From Spirodela intermedia (lineage: Eukaryota; Streptophyta; Magnoliopsida; Alismatales; Araceae), in the NCBI GenBank assembly GCA_902729315.2, contig LR746280.1:1918501-1982500 (forward strand): DNA of 64,000 bases. Direction: 5' to 3'. Made by a program: the position numbers and the translations under genes. Shown here piece by piece: positions 41,997 to 55,499 of the stretch. The first letter of the stretch is position 1. The number at the start of each line of letters is the position of its first letter. The notes beneath the pieces were generated by a model. It searched no databases. It saw only the letters and a list, made by a program, of their open reading frames with translations, and was not told where the DNA came from.

Positions 41997-43122
41997 ATGG
42001 CCACACGAAACTACTCTCTTGTCTCCCTCCTCGTCCTCCTCTATGTGTTCACGTCACACGCGCAGCTGACGGCGAACTTCTACTCGTCGAGCTGCCCCAA
42101 CCTGGAGTCAATCGTGCAAAGTGCCACGGAAACGGCCGTCAGGAGCAACTCCCGCACGCCCGCCTCCCTGCTCCGCCTCTTTTTTCACGACTGCTTCGTC
42201 CAAGTAACCTCACGCACAAACTCTTGCAGATGACAGAGCCGGCACCTCACCGCACCGCCGCAATGGTTCTAATGCCGCCGCACGTGTGATCCTGCAGGGC
42301 TGCGACGCGTCGGTGCTCCTTGTCGACGCCGGAGGCGAGCAGACTGCCCGGGCGAACAGAAACCTTCAAGCCTTGGACGTCATCGAGGCCATCAAGTCCG
42401 CCGTCGAGGCGTCGTGCAACGGCACCGTGTCGTGCGCCGACGTCCTGGCCCTCGCCACCAGGGACGGCGTCGTCCTGGTGAGCTCTTCCCCTCGAAATCG
42501 TTGGGATCCTCCCGTTAATGTTCTGTCGAACGAATCAACTATCTAACCAGCGGAGGCTGCCTCCATGCAGAGCGGAGGACCCTCGTGGACGGTGCTGCTA
42601 GGGCGGCAGGACGCTACGACGGCCAGCGAAGAAGAAGCCAACCGCAACCTCCCCGGTCCATCGTCCAGCCTCTCTTTTCTCATCAACTTGTTTGCAGGAA
42701 AGGGCCTGAATTTGCAGGAACTCGTGGCCCTCTCCGGCGCGCACACCGTCGGGTTCGCCCCCTGCCGCGCCTTCCGAACCCATATCTACAACGAGTCCAA
42801 CATTGACACCGAGTTCGCCATATCCGCTCGGGCCAATTGCCCCTTTGAGGGCGGCGACGACATCCTCTCGCCGTTAGACGTCACCACCCGAGCTGTCTTC
42901 GACAACGCCTACTACACAAACCTCGTGTCCTTGCGGGGTCTCTTCCACTCCGACCAGGAGCTCTTCAATAACGGCCCCGCGGATTCCATCGTCCAAAGCT
43001 ACGTGGCCAGCGGCTCCGTCTTCTTCAGAGACTTCGCGGCAGCGATGGTAAAGTTGGGCAACATCAGCCCTCCCGCCGGCTCCAGCGTGGAGATCAGGCG
43101 GGTCTGCAGCAGGGTAAACTGA
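41997..43122 (+). CDS. Secreted class III peroxidase (A)
   Basis: A heme peroxidase that uses hydrogen peroxide to oxidise phenolics and is normally secreted to the cell wall or vacuole. Exons 41997-42203, 42298-42477 and 42571-43122 give 312 residues. The introns are about 93 bp, lie after VQ and before SGGP, and are two of the three classical peroxidase positions; the third is absent. A signal peptide ends near [13 protein letters not shown] (residues 22/23). Distal Arg60 and His64 lie in [10 protein letters not shown] and proximal His187 in [19 protein letters not shown] is the distal calcium loop. All eight structural Cys are present, including C33, C66, C71 and the final RVCSRVN. Compared with its paralogue at 58,579 it lacks four residues after the VD of that loop. 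It forms a divergent pair with the pseudogene to its left. Confidence 0.93.
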
Positions 43123-46100
43123 GGGGACGTTATGTGAAAGACTCTTTGGCGGATATGAGATCAGTGGTGGGAATAGAGAGAAGAGTTACGTCGCCGCTAA
43201 GTTTCTTCAGTGACCGGTTCTTGATCTGCATCAGAAATGGATTTTCTCGTTTAAAAAAAAACTGTACGATTCAACGTTAACAGCTTCCCTGCGTAGAAGG
43301 CGACTTTTCGAGATGTCAAAAAACGACAAAAAATATAGGACAATATATATATGTGATTTATATTGGCAATCACCCTAAAATAAACTAAATAAAATAAAGT
43401 ATCACCGATATTTTCATTCAGAAGAACGAATTTGGAAAATCTAATTGTACTAAAAAAGGAAGAAAAACCAACACAATTTTATAAATACATCGAAGGTAAT
43501 AAAAGCAAAGTAAAGAATAATCTGTACAAGTTGATTTCCGAGGTTTTTCTGTAAAATTATGCATATTTGCAATAAAAAACTTGTTAGGGATGATGTGTAG
43601 ATATATTGAGGTTGATGTAGTCTAGATGAAGATGAAAAATGGTTTGTAGGAAGATAATAGTCATTCGTTGAAATTGAATTCATTTTCAACATTTCTACAA
43701 AGATATAATTACACTTAGCCCTCATAGAATACTTTTTTAGCATAATAACTCTTAGAAGTTTATTGATCGATTAGATATATTAATTCTTTTTGAAAATCAT
43801 GAATTATATATAACATGAGACATTTTAGGACTATATTGCTTTCGGATAGTCAAACAAACAATTATTGATAAGCCCCTCTTTTCTCATTTGGATTTATATT
43901 GCTTGTAAACTATCTTAGTTCTATTTTTAGGTCCTTTTTCTGGATAGTTATACCAAATAGTTAATTTTATGTGGAAGTGAGGGAAGGAGGGAGAGAGAGA
44001 GGTCAAGGGTGGGAAATAGTGGATAATTTTGATTAGGAAGTACCTTTTTATTAATTAACACATGAATGTTCCTCTCTCCAGTAAGTTTTCTTGTCTATCT
44101 ACAATTGATTGGGATAATGATTGGTGGATGACGGTGACCTATTTATGGTCATGAAAACATACTTTCAGTTGTTAAGTAGAGAAGGATGTTTTACTGAACA
44201 GGCCATCTTTAGAGTCTCAAGACCTAGGCTGGTATCAAATAAAGATCCCAAAAATGAATCATGACAGGAACCTAGCCTGAAGTCAAAAGGGGGTCGATGT
44301 AGCTGCCCCCCACCTTTGGAGAGAGGGAGAGAGAGAGAAATAGACACTTTTTTGCAAATCAAGGTCATGTTATTCCTGCTGATCATGTCATCTTTTAGCT
44401 AGAGATTCTGGTTCCCAAGGACTATTGTTTGTTGCAGTAGTCTCCATCATTAGTGTTAAACATACAATAAAATTACTTGTTTATCAATGAAAACAAACAT
44501 TTGAAATCAATTTATTTGAATTTTCAAACATGTTTAGACATCCAAGCTCATAAATAAATAATGACACAATAATATAGAATCATATTTATTGACCTGATTA
44601 GGTATCTTTGGAACCTATGTTCATAACATTTATGTATAATTTTTTATGAGAAGAGCATAAATAAAACTAATATTCATCCCAAAAAGAAATGGTAAGTGAA
44701 ATTACTCTATGAACAACTAACAATCTAATTTTCAGTTCCTTCCTTTCCTACAATTTCTTAAATGCTCTTTATCCAATTTCATCGAGGGCCATTGGCTTGA
44801 ATAGTGTTAATGCTTGATTTTTTAGTTCTTAGTTTGCTTCATTTAAGTAGTTTACTAATTTAATTTGTAGAAAAGTATAGCTTTATATAGTTAATTTTGA
44901 AGGGTAGAAGTTAAAAGAGTTGATGTATTTTTTCTTAAAAATAAAAATAATAATCATACATATTAATATTAAAAAGTAATATATATATATTATATTATAT
45001 TTTATTATAATGGGCTATAGACATGCATCCCTGTGTTCCATGGCTTGTGCCTAGATTGCCAACTTGTCGGCAGAAAAATAAAGTATTATTACATGTGACA
45101 TTTCTGTCAACAAAATTGGATGTAGGACTAATGTTTTTTCTATGTTTCTGGGCACTCGTTCATGACGCCCAGATCTTGTGGCAGTCAGTGCACCACATCA
45201 GTAGAAAAGGTAGATCTCACAGTGAACAAAGCAGACGATACCCAAAATGTAAAATGTTTGGGTGGCAGTTCGTAGATCTTATATTGCTCAACACATCATG
45301 TGACAAGAAAGGTTGACCCCGTGGTAGGAGAAACACCATGACACTTGGAAACTTAAAGCACTCATATGACAACGGTTCATGATAGATTGATCTTGCATTG
45401 CTCAACATGCCACATGACTAGAAACACTTGATCCAATGACAAGCGAATCATCACAATACTACGAACTTGAGTTTTTGCTTGTATTAATGTCAGAGATGTG
45501 AAGATAATTCTTGATTATTATTGGGTAAAATAGATATTATTGATTATCTTTAAAGTTTCATCAGAAATTGTTAAGATGACATCCGTTCTTTCTTTGTTTT
45601 GCATGATCAAAGCCTCAAGTGATCACCGAGCTTGTTCCTTCCTTCTTCGACTACACTAAAGGCCTCTAGCAAGTGGTCAACTCTTCTCTCTCAGACAATA
45701 GTGATAATATGGTTGACTTCTCTTTATGACGGATCTCTTCAACAAGTGGTGCAGAATGTCTAAATGACACTTTTATAATTTTTGGCATGATATGATATGT
45801 TCATGTGAAACCAAACCACCACACTTGTGTCTCTAGTTGTTCAAGAGGTAGACTAACTTTAGGCAGTTCAAGAGATATAATTTTTGTTTTTAGTATTTAT
45901 TTACATACTTTGATTTAAAACTTGACGAATGATTTTTTCCTCCTCTAAATCTTTTGAAAGTCATCTAAGATCAAGTTGATATTATATCCCACTTATTTTC
46001 TATGAATATTTGTAGTTGAATCTTGATGCATTTGTGTTCTCAACTTATTAGAATAATGATTATTTTTTTAATTTTAAACTTAAAATTAGTGAGATTAAAG

Positions 46101-47067
46101 GCTGATTAATGATTATTTAAGTGTTAAAATAAGGTTGAGACATTCACACTTGACCTCATGCCATGTGTGATAATTTTTGAGCACAGATTCATCTAAGAAT
46201 CATGGTGACCATAACATGTTGATCATTTTCTCTCCTTATTATCATCTTATTTCCTTCTCACCCTCTCTTTCATGAGACCTCTTCCTCTCTCTCACCCTCT
46301 CTCTCTCTCTTTCTATCTCTCATAAGATCTCTCCTACTTTCCCTATCTCGTAATATCTCTTTATTTCCTCCTCTCTCCTCTCTCTTCGTGAGAGATCTCT
46401 CTTCTCTCTCTCTTTTCTTCCTTTACTTCTCCATTATCTTTATTTTTCCCACTTCACACTTTTATTTTATTATTTCTATTAAGTAGTGTTAAATTATTCA
46501 ATTCGATCTATATTTAAACTAAATTGATTTTTTATGATGAATTAATCAATTTCTCTATGTTCAACTTGAAACTTGCATCTATATTAATATCTCATTAAGT
46601 TATAAATATTATTAGATAATAGACATTTAAACACAATGATAAGGGCACATCAACCAAATTAACACTGATATGTGATTCTTAGTGTTATAGGATGTGATTC
46701 AACTTATTGGATCTGAGATAAGGAAGAAGGTAGAAGAGAAAAGAAAATGAAGGGAGAGGGAACCATGAAGTACTAACATACACTTGAAGTAATTCAAGAG
46801 ATCACAATGTCAAAATAAACAGTGGCAGTCACAAGGATACAAATTAGAAAGCTTACTTATTAGGTTTAGAATCAGCATATTAGGATTTTCTTCAACTACT
46901 TCTAAAAAAATATTGTGGAGGCAAAGGAATGAGAGATATGAGAAACAACTCTATGACAGCTCCATGTGCAACCTGCCAGGTAGTGGCTATATCTCTCAGC
47001 GAGAGATATGAGAAATAGCTCCATGACAGCATGCCATTGAATGATGATGGTGTATGAGAGTTCCATT

Positions 47068-47112
47068 GGCTCCAACTGAGAGATCAGATAGGTCTGCAGT
47101 AGGGTAAACTAA
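47068..47112 (+). pseudogene. Peroxidase 3'-end scrap
   Basis: Fifteen codons that match the C-terminus of the intact genes (GSS[11 protein letters not shown] then stop). TGA replaces one codon after GSN and TAG replaces an Arg codon. The rest of the gene is not recognisable upstream. It is too short and broken to function and marks an old peroxidase copy. Confidence 0.75.
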
Positions 47113-47889
47113 TGGCTCGGAATGCTTGACTATGTCTGACAATGTTAGATGAATGTAGCTTTGTAAAAATAGCAAATGTAGAAACAAAAGACCGTAAGCC
47201 TTGATATGTTTTTGTCATATTGTAAAAAAGGTTTAATTTTAATAATATAAGAGCATCATTTTGTGTAAGGTAGAAGTCAGTCCATTTGCCACTTCCGTTA
47301 TCTTTGTTTCCTAAGTTTTGTTTCTTCTGTAGTCTCTTATATCTCTATCCGGGGAATGTCGAAATACACAAGTTTGATGTGAACTTCGATTTTGTGATAT
47401 CTACATGTGCGTAGATAGTTTTGACGGTACTTACAGATGAAAGTTTGTTTACGTTACTTTTCAAGAATATCTAGGGTGACTTAGTTATAATCTTGAATAC
47501 ATAATTATTGATAATATATTTATGTTCGGACGTTTATGGTTGGACATTTCAAGGAACAAAAAATAGTAAGATACCAGCCAAAAGGGCTGAAGTTAAAAAA
47601 TAGTTTAACAATTCTTCCTGCATATTGTTGAGAGGAAACTCTTTTATGATATGTTAGCGTAGAAAAAAAATAAATTGGACGATGTAATAAAGATTGGCTG
47701 AAAAGGAAAGTAGATTTTATCCTGATAAGAGCTGAAGTTTGGAGTGATTTAATGATCCCCTAGGCTGCTCTGCCTTCTGTAGAGGGGCGAAGAACCAGGG
47801 AAGACGTGTTTGGCTTCAATGGTGACAGACTGGAGGGGTGTGGACCTTCCTCAGTCGGCACTGGAGGCGACGGCTAAGTCAGTTCCCAT

Positions 47890-47891
<2 letters not shown>

Positions 47892-47945
<54 letters not shown>
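47892..47945 (+). repeat. GA microsatellite
   Basis: About 27 uninterrupted GA repeats. Confidence 0.95.
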
Positions 47946-47948
<3 letters not shown>

Positions 47949-48691
47949 GGTGAATCAGTGTTATCGATGGTTAAAAGGAAATCACTGCCCCAAGCGCCAA
48001 AAAAGGCCGACAATTTTCGGTTAAAACAATAGAAACTAAGCCAGAGGGTTCGATTTGTCAAATATTTCGATGGAGGTGACTAACGTCCTTCTCCAGGCAT
48101 TACGTGTTTGACTAATATGAGAGCGGTTTGCAGGGTTGTCTTGCACCCCACTGTCTTCGTAACACCAGGCCCAACCTGAGAAGCCACATGAGGATTTATC
48201 AGGTCGGAGGTCTGATCTGTTCAATCACATTCTGCTGACTCTCTCAATCACATCTGAGGTTGGTTAACCGGTCAAATGTCAAAGGTGGACCCGCAGCCTG
48301 TTTGTCCCTCATACCCGGATTTATTCTGGTCTTCGTTTTGTTGGAGCGTGATTGCGGGTCCTTTCCAATTTCATTTGTACTCCTACCACAGAAGGCGACA
48401 AATGTAAAATTAAATTTTCATATTGGTTCAATTGTTTTATACTCCTTTTTATCGTAAAAGTGTTACACTTGTATCCTTTTAGTATCCGTTCACCATGTTG
48501 AATAATTAACATTATAAAAATATTATAAATATTTCTATGAATGTTCAGTTATGAAATTTAAGTTCAAATATTTCACCTCTTTTTCTCAATCATTGGATTT
48601 TAACAAAAAAAATGATGGAGATGGAAAATGTTGAGGACATAAAGCCAAGATTCTCCTATCAAAATACAACGTGATGATAAATATAATACTA

Positions 48692-48818
48692 ACAATCTAG
48701 TTCCCAAGATGTTCATTTTCTGTTATTGCATGTTGGTCCCAATCATCCACCTAACCGTCTCTTTCTCTTTTTTAATCTATCTATCTATCTATCTACCTAT
48801 CCATATAGAATAGATGTT
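48692..48818 (+). repeat. Dispersed repeat with CTAT tract, copy 1
   Basis: Begins CAATCTAGTTCCCAAGATG and ends AGAATAGATGTT, with CCACCTAACCGT and a CTAT run between. A clear relative is at 50,403-50,522. Confidence 0.75.
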
Positions 48819-49339
48819 CCCTGTGAGATGGATGAGAATGAGAACGAGAATGTGGAAAAAAATTAAATAAGAAATTTAGAAATCACAAAACTATCAAAAA
48901 TAGAAGAAAGAGAAATCTAAATTTGGCTCAAAGTCATCTATGATTAGGAAAGCAGGGTTAGGACTGAGTGGTTTAGGCAAACTGTTAAACGTAGGGTGCT
49001 CGTAATTAACAATGCAGATCTGACTTATCATGGAGAAAAGACCACACAATGTATCTAAATGGCGGCTATCTTATAAGGATCACTCAATGTGACGACAAGT
49101 ACACAAAGAACATATTAGAAGAGCAGTGAATACTAGGCGTAAGATGTGAATAAACTAGATGCGAAAAGAAGCCACCATAGAGACCATGGTCAAACAGGGT
49201 CAATCGTTGACTGTTTACTGAGTGGAGTCTTTGACTATTGAACAAGTCCCCCAGGTGTAGTAAGCAAAAACGTAGGGCTAGTCGTTGACCGTTCACTGCG
49301 TAGGGGCCGTTGGCGCTGGACAAACGGAGGGCTGGCTGC

Positions 49340-50130
49340 TAGTGGACTACAGCTCGGAACTCTCGAACCCGATAAGCCGGTACGGACCCGACCCAGACCC
49401 GATCGGTGGGTGGGGAAGGAAATAACCCCAGTAATGGGCCTGGGGGCAGCCCAACAATGGCTCGCCGGCTTTTAAGCCCTAACTGCTCCGGGGGAGCCGA
49501 ACCGGCTGACTCCAAAAACCGGAGCGTCGTCGGGGGAGGGGAAAGCGTGGACGATGGAGGAAGAGAGAGGGGATGATGGCGGCGGACAGTGGTGGTGATG
49601 GCGGCGAAGGGCGAAGGGTGGGCAGCGGAAATGGTGGAACGGCGGCGCCGGAAGAGACGGCGGCAACGGCAGTTGCGGAAGGCGGAACACGGCGCCGGGA
49701 GGAGAAGGGGTTGACGGAGGAAGGGGCGACGGTGGAGACGACTGGGAAGTGGAGAGGCGGCAACGCGGGGAAGCCGGCGTGGCAGCGGCGGCAGCGGAAC
49801 GGTCGGATGGGAAATCAAGGGGATGATGGTAGCGGACGGTGGCGGCAATGACGGCGAAGGGCTAAGGCTGGGCAGCGGACGGCGACACGGATGGAGAGGG
49901 TGACGGTGGGGCGGCCGGATGGTGGAACGGTGGCGGCGGAAGGAAATGGCGACGACGGAGGCGGCTGGAAGGCGGAACGGCGGCGGTGGCGACGGTGATC
50001 GGTGGAACATCGACGGTAGAGGGAGATGGCGACGGTAAACCTCCAACCGGGAGCACGGGGTCCTCACGACCAACCCCACCGTTCATTGCCGCCCACCCTA
50101 GCCGGGTCGACGGGTCCTCACGACCAGCAA
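49340..50130. repeat. GC-rich island with internal tandem repeats
   Basis: The GC-rich block contains GGCGAAGGGC-type units at 49,572-49,640 and again at 49,822-49,880, about 250 bp apart. Just to its left (49,190-49,325) are two diverged ~85-bp copies of a TCGTTGAC-CGTTCACTG block. A 246-codon minus-strand frame of Pro, Ser, Arg and His repeats and several shorter frames are open only because of composition. I see no domain and do not call a gene. It may be part of a retrotransposon LTR. Confidence 0.5.
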
Positions 50131-50402
50131 CAGGCGACGGAGCCTCGACGAAGGTAAGTCTGATTCCTAAACTTCCAGTCTCCCTCGAAGACGGAGAACC
50201 GGGCCTTATACAGGCCTTACATAGAAAAAACGAAAAATAAAGAAACAGAAGCCTACTAAGATAACCAACTTAGGATGAGCTGGTCCCTCGTCCTGTGTCA
50301 CCCTGGTTACAAAGAAGGAGAGTGAGCGATTAGAAGCAAAGTGGTGCTGAGGGCTAACTCTCGTTAGTTAGATAGAGATAGATGTGGCTAGGATAAGATC
50401 GA

Positions 50403-50522
50403 CAATCTGGTCCCCCGGATGTCCATTTTCTCTCGCTGCATGTTAGTTGCAATCGTCCACCTAACCGTATCTCTCTCTCTTTCTCTCGCTATCTATCAAT
50501 CTATCCATCTAGAATAGATGTT
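50403..50522 (+). repeat. Dispersed repeat with CTAT tract, copy 2
   Basis: Same order of blocks as 48,692-48,818, including CCACCTAACCGT and the end AGAATAGATGTTC. It is flanked on both sides by TTCGTTAGTTAGATAGA-type copies (about 50,360 and 50,585), so this repeat is itself nested in a small tandem duplication. Confidence 0.75.
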
Positions 50523-51530
50523 CGCTAGTTAGAAAGAAGGTGAGTCAAACAAAATAGGAGAGAAGTGGTGCCGAGGGAGAACCTTCGTTAGTTAGATAGA
50601 TATAGATGTGGCATAGTCAAGTGTTGCTCTATCGTAAGAGAAAAGGAAACTATATCATCATGCACAGTTATTGTGTGATGAACGTGTCTTAGCTTGACCT
50701 GGGGGACTCTAACAGAAATGATCTGCTTCGACCCTCCACAGGAGATGGGATGTGCAGTTAAACAAGGCGGGAAACTCTCAAAACCGTGAAAACTTCAATA
50801 ATTTTGAAACACCAAAGTTTCTTCCATCAGATTCCGCGTCCGTGACGGTTGCCCTTTTCCCCATTGGCTCTTTCTAATAGAACAGGCCCTTCCCTCGTAA
50901 TCTTGGCTTTTGTTGCTTGTGGGGAGCGGGGGCGGGGAGCCGGCGGATCGAACAAGCCCGCCATATGGACAGATCAGGATTTTTGACGGGATTCCCTCGT
51001 CAGACTCACCTCTCTGCATCGTTGTGATCCAATGGGTCAATGCTTTGAAATTCGATCGACTTAAATTTCGGTTAACTATACTGCATTTGCCTACCTAATC
51101 GTTTAAAAATCGTACACTCTCTGATGTTTCTGGTTTTACTTTTGCCTTGATGAAAATATCGAAAACTGTCTGATCTTTGTCGGTCACTTTTTCTGATCTT
51201 TCTGGTTTTACTATTTCGGCGGATATGTAATGTTCAAAGAGCCTTAGGGCAAGGGTTAGCAGTATAAGAACCATCTCTCTCTCTCTCTCTCTCTTTCTGC
51301 CCATCTTCCTCCCTCTCTCAAATATGAAACGGCACTAGTCGTCGCCCCCATCACCGCCCTTGGAGGGTCAACTTCTCTCCTATCCCATCCAGCCTGTCAA
51401 CACCCGGACCAGAGACACTTTCCCTGGTCAATCAATCTTTGATTCCTGACAGGCCTCACGCGGGAAGGTGACGACTAATACCCTCCCCCTCTCCACTCTT
51501 ACGCCGGCTACGACATTGGGTGCTGCCGTC

Positions 51531-51538
51531 TATATAAG
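51531..51538 (+). promoter_or_regulatory. TATA box of a broken peroxidase copy
   Basis: TATATAAG about 125 bp before the first ATG of the exon 1 relic, at a spacing like that of the intact plus-strand peroxidases. Confidence 0.55.
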
Positions 51539-51658
51539 ACGCAGCAAATGCTCAAGGTTTCATCACACCGGCCTGAACTTTAGCTACTGAGAAAGCGAGA
51601 GTTTCAGGGAAAGAAGAGAGAGGCAGACACAAACTCACGTAGGGAAAGGCGTCTTTCC

Positions 51659-51806
51659 ATGGCCGCCACTTGCAAAGGCCTGAACTTCACTTGCAATGGC
51701 CGCCACTCAGCAGCTTGTCGTCCCTTGCCTGTTCCCTCCTCATTCTCCTCCTGTTGGTGTGCAACACACGCAACTGAGGCCGAACTTCTTCTCGTCCAAC
51801 GCCATT
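51659..51806 (+). pseudogene. Peroxidase exon 1 relic
   Basis: Sequence after GGCGTCTTTCCATGGCCGCC matches the leader/start region of the intact peroxidases. ATGGCCGCCACT occurs twice (51,659 and 51,696) through a small local duplication. A signal-like run SSLACSLLILLLLVCNT and the mature N-terminus QLRPNFFSSNA are readable, but in different frames, so indels have occurred. After the Asn-Ala codons the similarity stops and an AT-rich repeat begins. No HDC motif or later exon follows. Confidence 0.8.
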
Positions 51807-51814
51807 TATGCATT

Positions 51815-52367
51815 AATATCTTATATATAGATACTAATTAATTAGTAGAGAATATAATTATACATGTGTTACTAACTTATTACAATATTCATAATGTTTT
51901 CTCATTTAAGTCCTTATGTATATTATTTTATTTATATTATAAAGTAAAGTGGTGATTCTCTCACATTTTCTTGATAATTATTTGATTGTAAAGGCTTAGG
52001 TGAGCTCTTGTTATGAGTTGGAAGTGATGGAAAAAATTTAAGTCTTCAATCCAAAGAAAAGCCTAAGTCTTATGGAGAGAGTCAGCCTAATATATTTATG
52101 GGCCTAAGAGAGGACATCATTTTGGCCTAATCTATTTGAACTTAAAAAGGCTATCAAGAGATGAGATCTAAGTTACCTATCTTAGAACATGTTAAGATGA
52201 GATTCAAATGAGAATTATAGCACTATCCTTATTGAAGAATCTAGGCCGTATACCAAGAGAGTCGGTTATTAATCATAACCGTCTATTAGAGGGGCCTAAT
52301 TCTCTAGAGGTTTAAGGTATCTCGCCTTTCTCTTGGAGGGTGCTTTTTGACTCTCTCTCTAGTAGTG
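51815..52367 (-). mobile_element. ~560-bp dispersed repeat, inverted copy 1
   Basis: The reverse complement matches 61,235-61,808 along its whole length. Examples are ATATAAATAAAATAATATA, GGACTTAAATGA and CCATAAGACTTAG, all seen in both copies. On the minus strand it starts CACTACTAGAGAGAGAG. The copy begins where the peroxidase relic at 51,806 breaks off. The CACTA start hints at a CACTA-type transposon fragment, but no matching terminal repeat was established at the other end; a solo LTR is another possibility. Confidence 0.65.
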
Positions 52368-53149
52368 TGATTGGCCAAAGGAAAAAGAAGAAAATCAAAG
52401 CCCGGTCAACGGCATTCTCGTGCTCAAGATTGTCATGAAAAAAGTTTACCTAGAGTGCATCAAGATTGTCATGGATCAAGCACTACTCAACCTAGGACTA
52501 ATGCACAATGAGGTATGTGCAAGATCTAAATTTGAGGCATCCTTATAATCTTTTTTATAGATAGATTAACTCTTAGTTTGAATTAGTTTTACCATTTATT
52601 CTATCATTTCAGTACGTTAGATTCATTCTCTCCTCTTTGGCACACTTTTCATTTCTCTTGTCTGTACCCTTTCTAGGTTTAATTTCATCTTTCACAATCT
52701 CAAATATATCTATATATATAAGAAAGAAAATAAGTAAAATTTTTACTCTCATTACTCATACTCTCTAAGGATCAACCTTTACTTATCCTAAGTAGAAGAG
52801 TGAAATTTTATAAATATTATTTACATGAACTTGGTTGTATCACAATGACATATGAGTACCTCTAAATCGAGTTCATCACTAACACAACATGAGTTATTAA
52901 TGGAATAGTGATTTTTGATAAAAAAAATTATTTATACTGTTTAAATTCTCAATTTATAAATTCTATTTTACCATTCTAATGCAAGTCAACATGATATCAT
53001 TGAGACTAAAAGATTGCTCTTATACAATATCCTATGACTCATGTTAGGTTTCCATGTTGCATATTTGTGGAGGCCCCAAAATACTTGATCACTTTGCATG
53101 TTTTCTATTAAACTAAAGTTAATTAATTATGCCCTATTTAGTTTCCAAC
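52368..53149. other. AT-rich spacer, nothing recognised
   Basis: No frames of interest and no repeat relationship that I could see within the window. Confidence 0.4.
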
Positions 53150-54268
53150 TACTTCAATTTAACCCTTCCTGAAGTCACATATTTAGTAAAGAAACAAGTT
53201 AATTTGAGAAAACACAATCAATCTAGAAAATTTTCAATAGTACTATCTCGTAAATATCCATTGAACTTCTTATCATCTCAAACCAACCCAAAAACAAATG
53301 GAGTCTTTATCCATAAATTCATATTTACTAGAAATTTCTAAAGTAATCCTTCATGTACTATGCTCATTATCAAAACATGTAGAACTTCTAACTCAACATA
53401 TAAAACTTCTCCCTGAAAGCCTAAATTGCTGCCAAGATCCTTATATCTTTGCTGTCCATACCAAGGTTCAAGAGAGTTAGGAAACTCAAAAGTATGGATA
53501 ATCACTGTAGTAGTCAGATCTATGCACCACTAACCAAAAACTAACAAACCCCTCAGAGGAAGGTGGCTTAATGTTAAGAAAAACTAATTGTTTGATCAAG
53601 AAATATTGCCAATTGATAATTTGAACTTATTAAAGACTAAGGATAATTTTTTTTCACCAAGGTTTATAAAAAATAAATTCAAAGCCTTAGAGATCATCAC
53701 TTTTAAGCTTGTAATCATTCGACATCAAAGCTCAAACGAGTCTGCTTCAAGACGATCTGGATAGATTTTCTTTATATTTCTGTTTTGTAAAGCCTATTAT
53801 CGAGGCAGAGTTGAGATTTCAGTTCTGAAGATCTGTAAGAAGCCAACTCGAAGGACTCTACAATTCATATTTTAAAAAAGTCGAACAACAATATTTGAGA
53901 AAGCCTCATGTAATGACTAAATCTGAGGTCTAAGTGGATATTAGTTATCAGATTTTGTCAAACTCCTAGAGAGACAACCATTTAAAAATCTATTGAAGGA
54001 AATCTAAGTGAATATTGAAGTATCACACCTAAATGTGTTCTTTTTATTTATTTATGAACTAACTTATACGAAGCCTAATTTAAAATTACGGAGCTGTTAT
54101 AGCTCCCTCGTACAGTGTTCAATTTAAACAATCAAACCATAAGTTTTACGCAAAATCATACCTAGGAGTTACAATCAGAGTCTGTGGGGAAACCTAGGCC
54201 CCGATTACTCTTGTCCTCATTCCTTCCGTTATCGTCCCGTCCAGCACTGACCAATGGACATCGTCCCC

Positions 54269-55398
<1,130 letters not shown>

Positions 55399-55492
55399 TC
55401 CTAGCGTTGGAAAGGGGCCTTTTCTTTGTATCTCTCTCCCCTTTCTCTCTCTCACTGAAGTGTCGGGTGATGGTGTGCAGGGCTCTTCTCGT

Positions 55493-55499
55493 TAAATAG
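55493..55499 (-). promoter_or_regulatory. TATA-like box of peroxidase C
   Basis: On the minus strand CCCTCCCTCGCTCTATTTAA is read about 95 bp before the ATG. It matches the TATA region of peroxidase B (CCCTCCCTCGCTCTATATAA), so the divergent genes keep homologous promoters. Confidence 0.6.

Larger units (their letters stand above)
36600..44610. repeat. Peroxidase segmental duplication, copy 1
   Basis: About 8 kb that aligns by eye, in the same orientation and order, with 53,150-61,200. Shared landmarks include CATGTACTATGCTCATTATCAA (36,768 and 53,353, in parts), the peroxidase pair, the GACGTACGACT hairpin, the ATAAATAG spacer blocks and ACACAATAATATAGAATC near the right edge (about 44,565 and 61,165). 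It contains one pseudogene (minus) and one intact gene (plus). Edges are approximate. Confidence 0.8.
44611..51520. other. Region between the two peroxidase modules, mostly repeats
   Basis: No intact gene recognised. AT-rich to about 47.7 kb, with a diverged ~110-bp tandem duplication near 45,280-45,470 and a CT-rich patch at 46,260-46,430. Further right lie a GA microsatellite, a duplicated ~125-bp repeat (48,692 and 50,403) and a GC-rich island at 49.34-50.13 kb. A 45-bp peroxidase 3' scrap sits at 47,068. Confidence 0.5.

Noticed and set aside
45023-45316. 97-codon plus-strand frame
   Set aside because: No recognisable domain and it runs into a diverged tandem repeat; likely chance in repeat DNA.
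49339-50079. 246-codon Pro/Ser/Arg-rich minus-strand frame
   Set aside because: Composition-driven open frame within a tandem-repeat island, overlapped by other open frames on both strands, with no recognisable domain.
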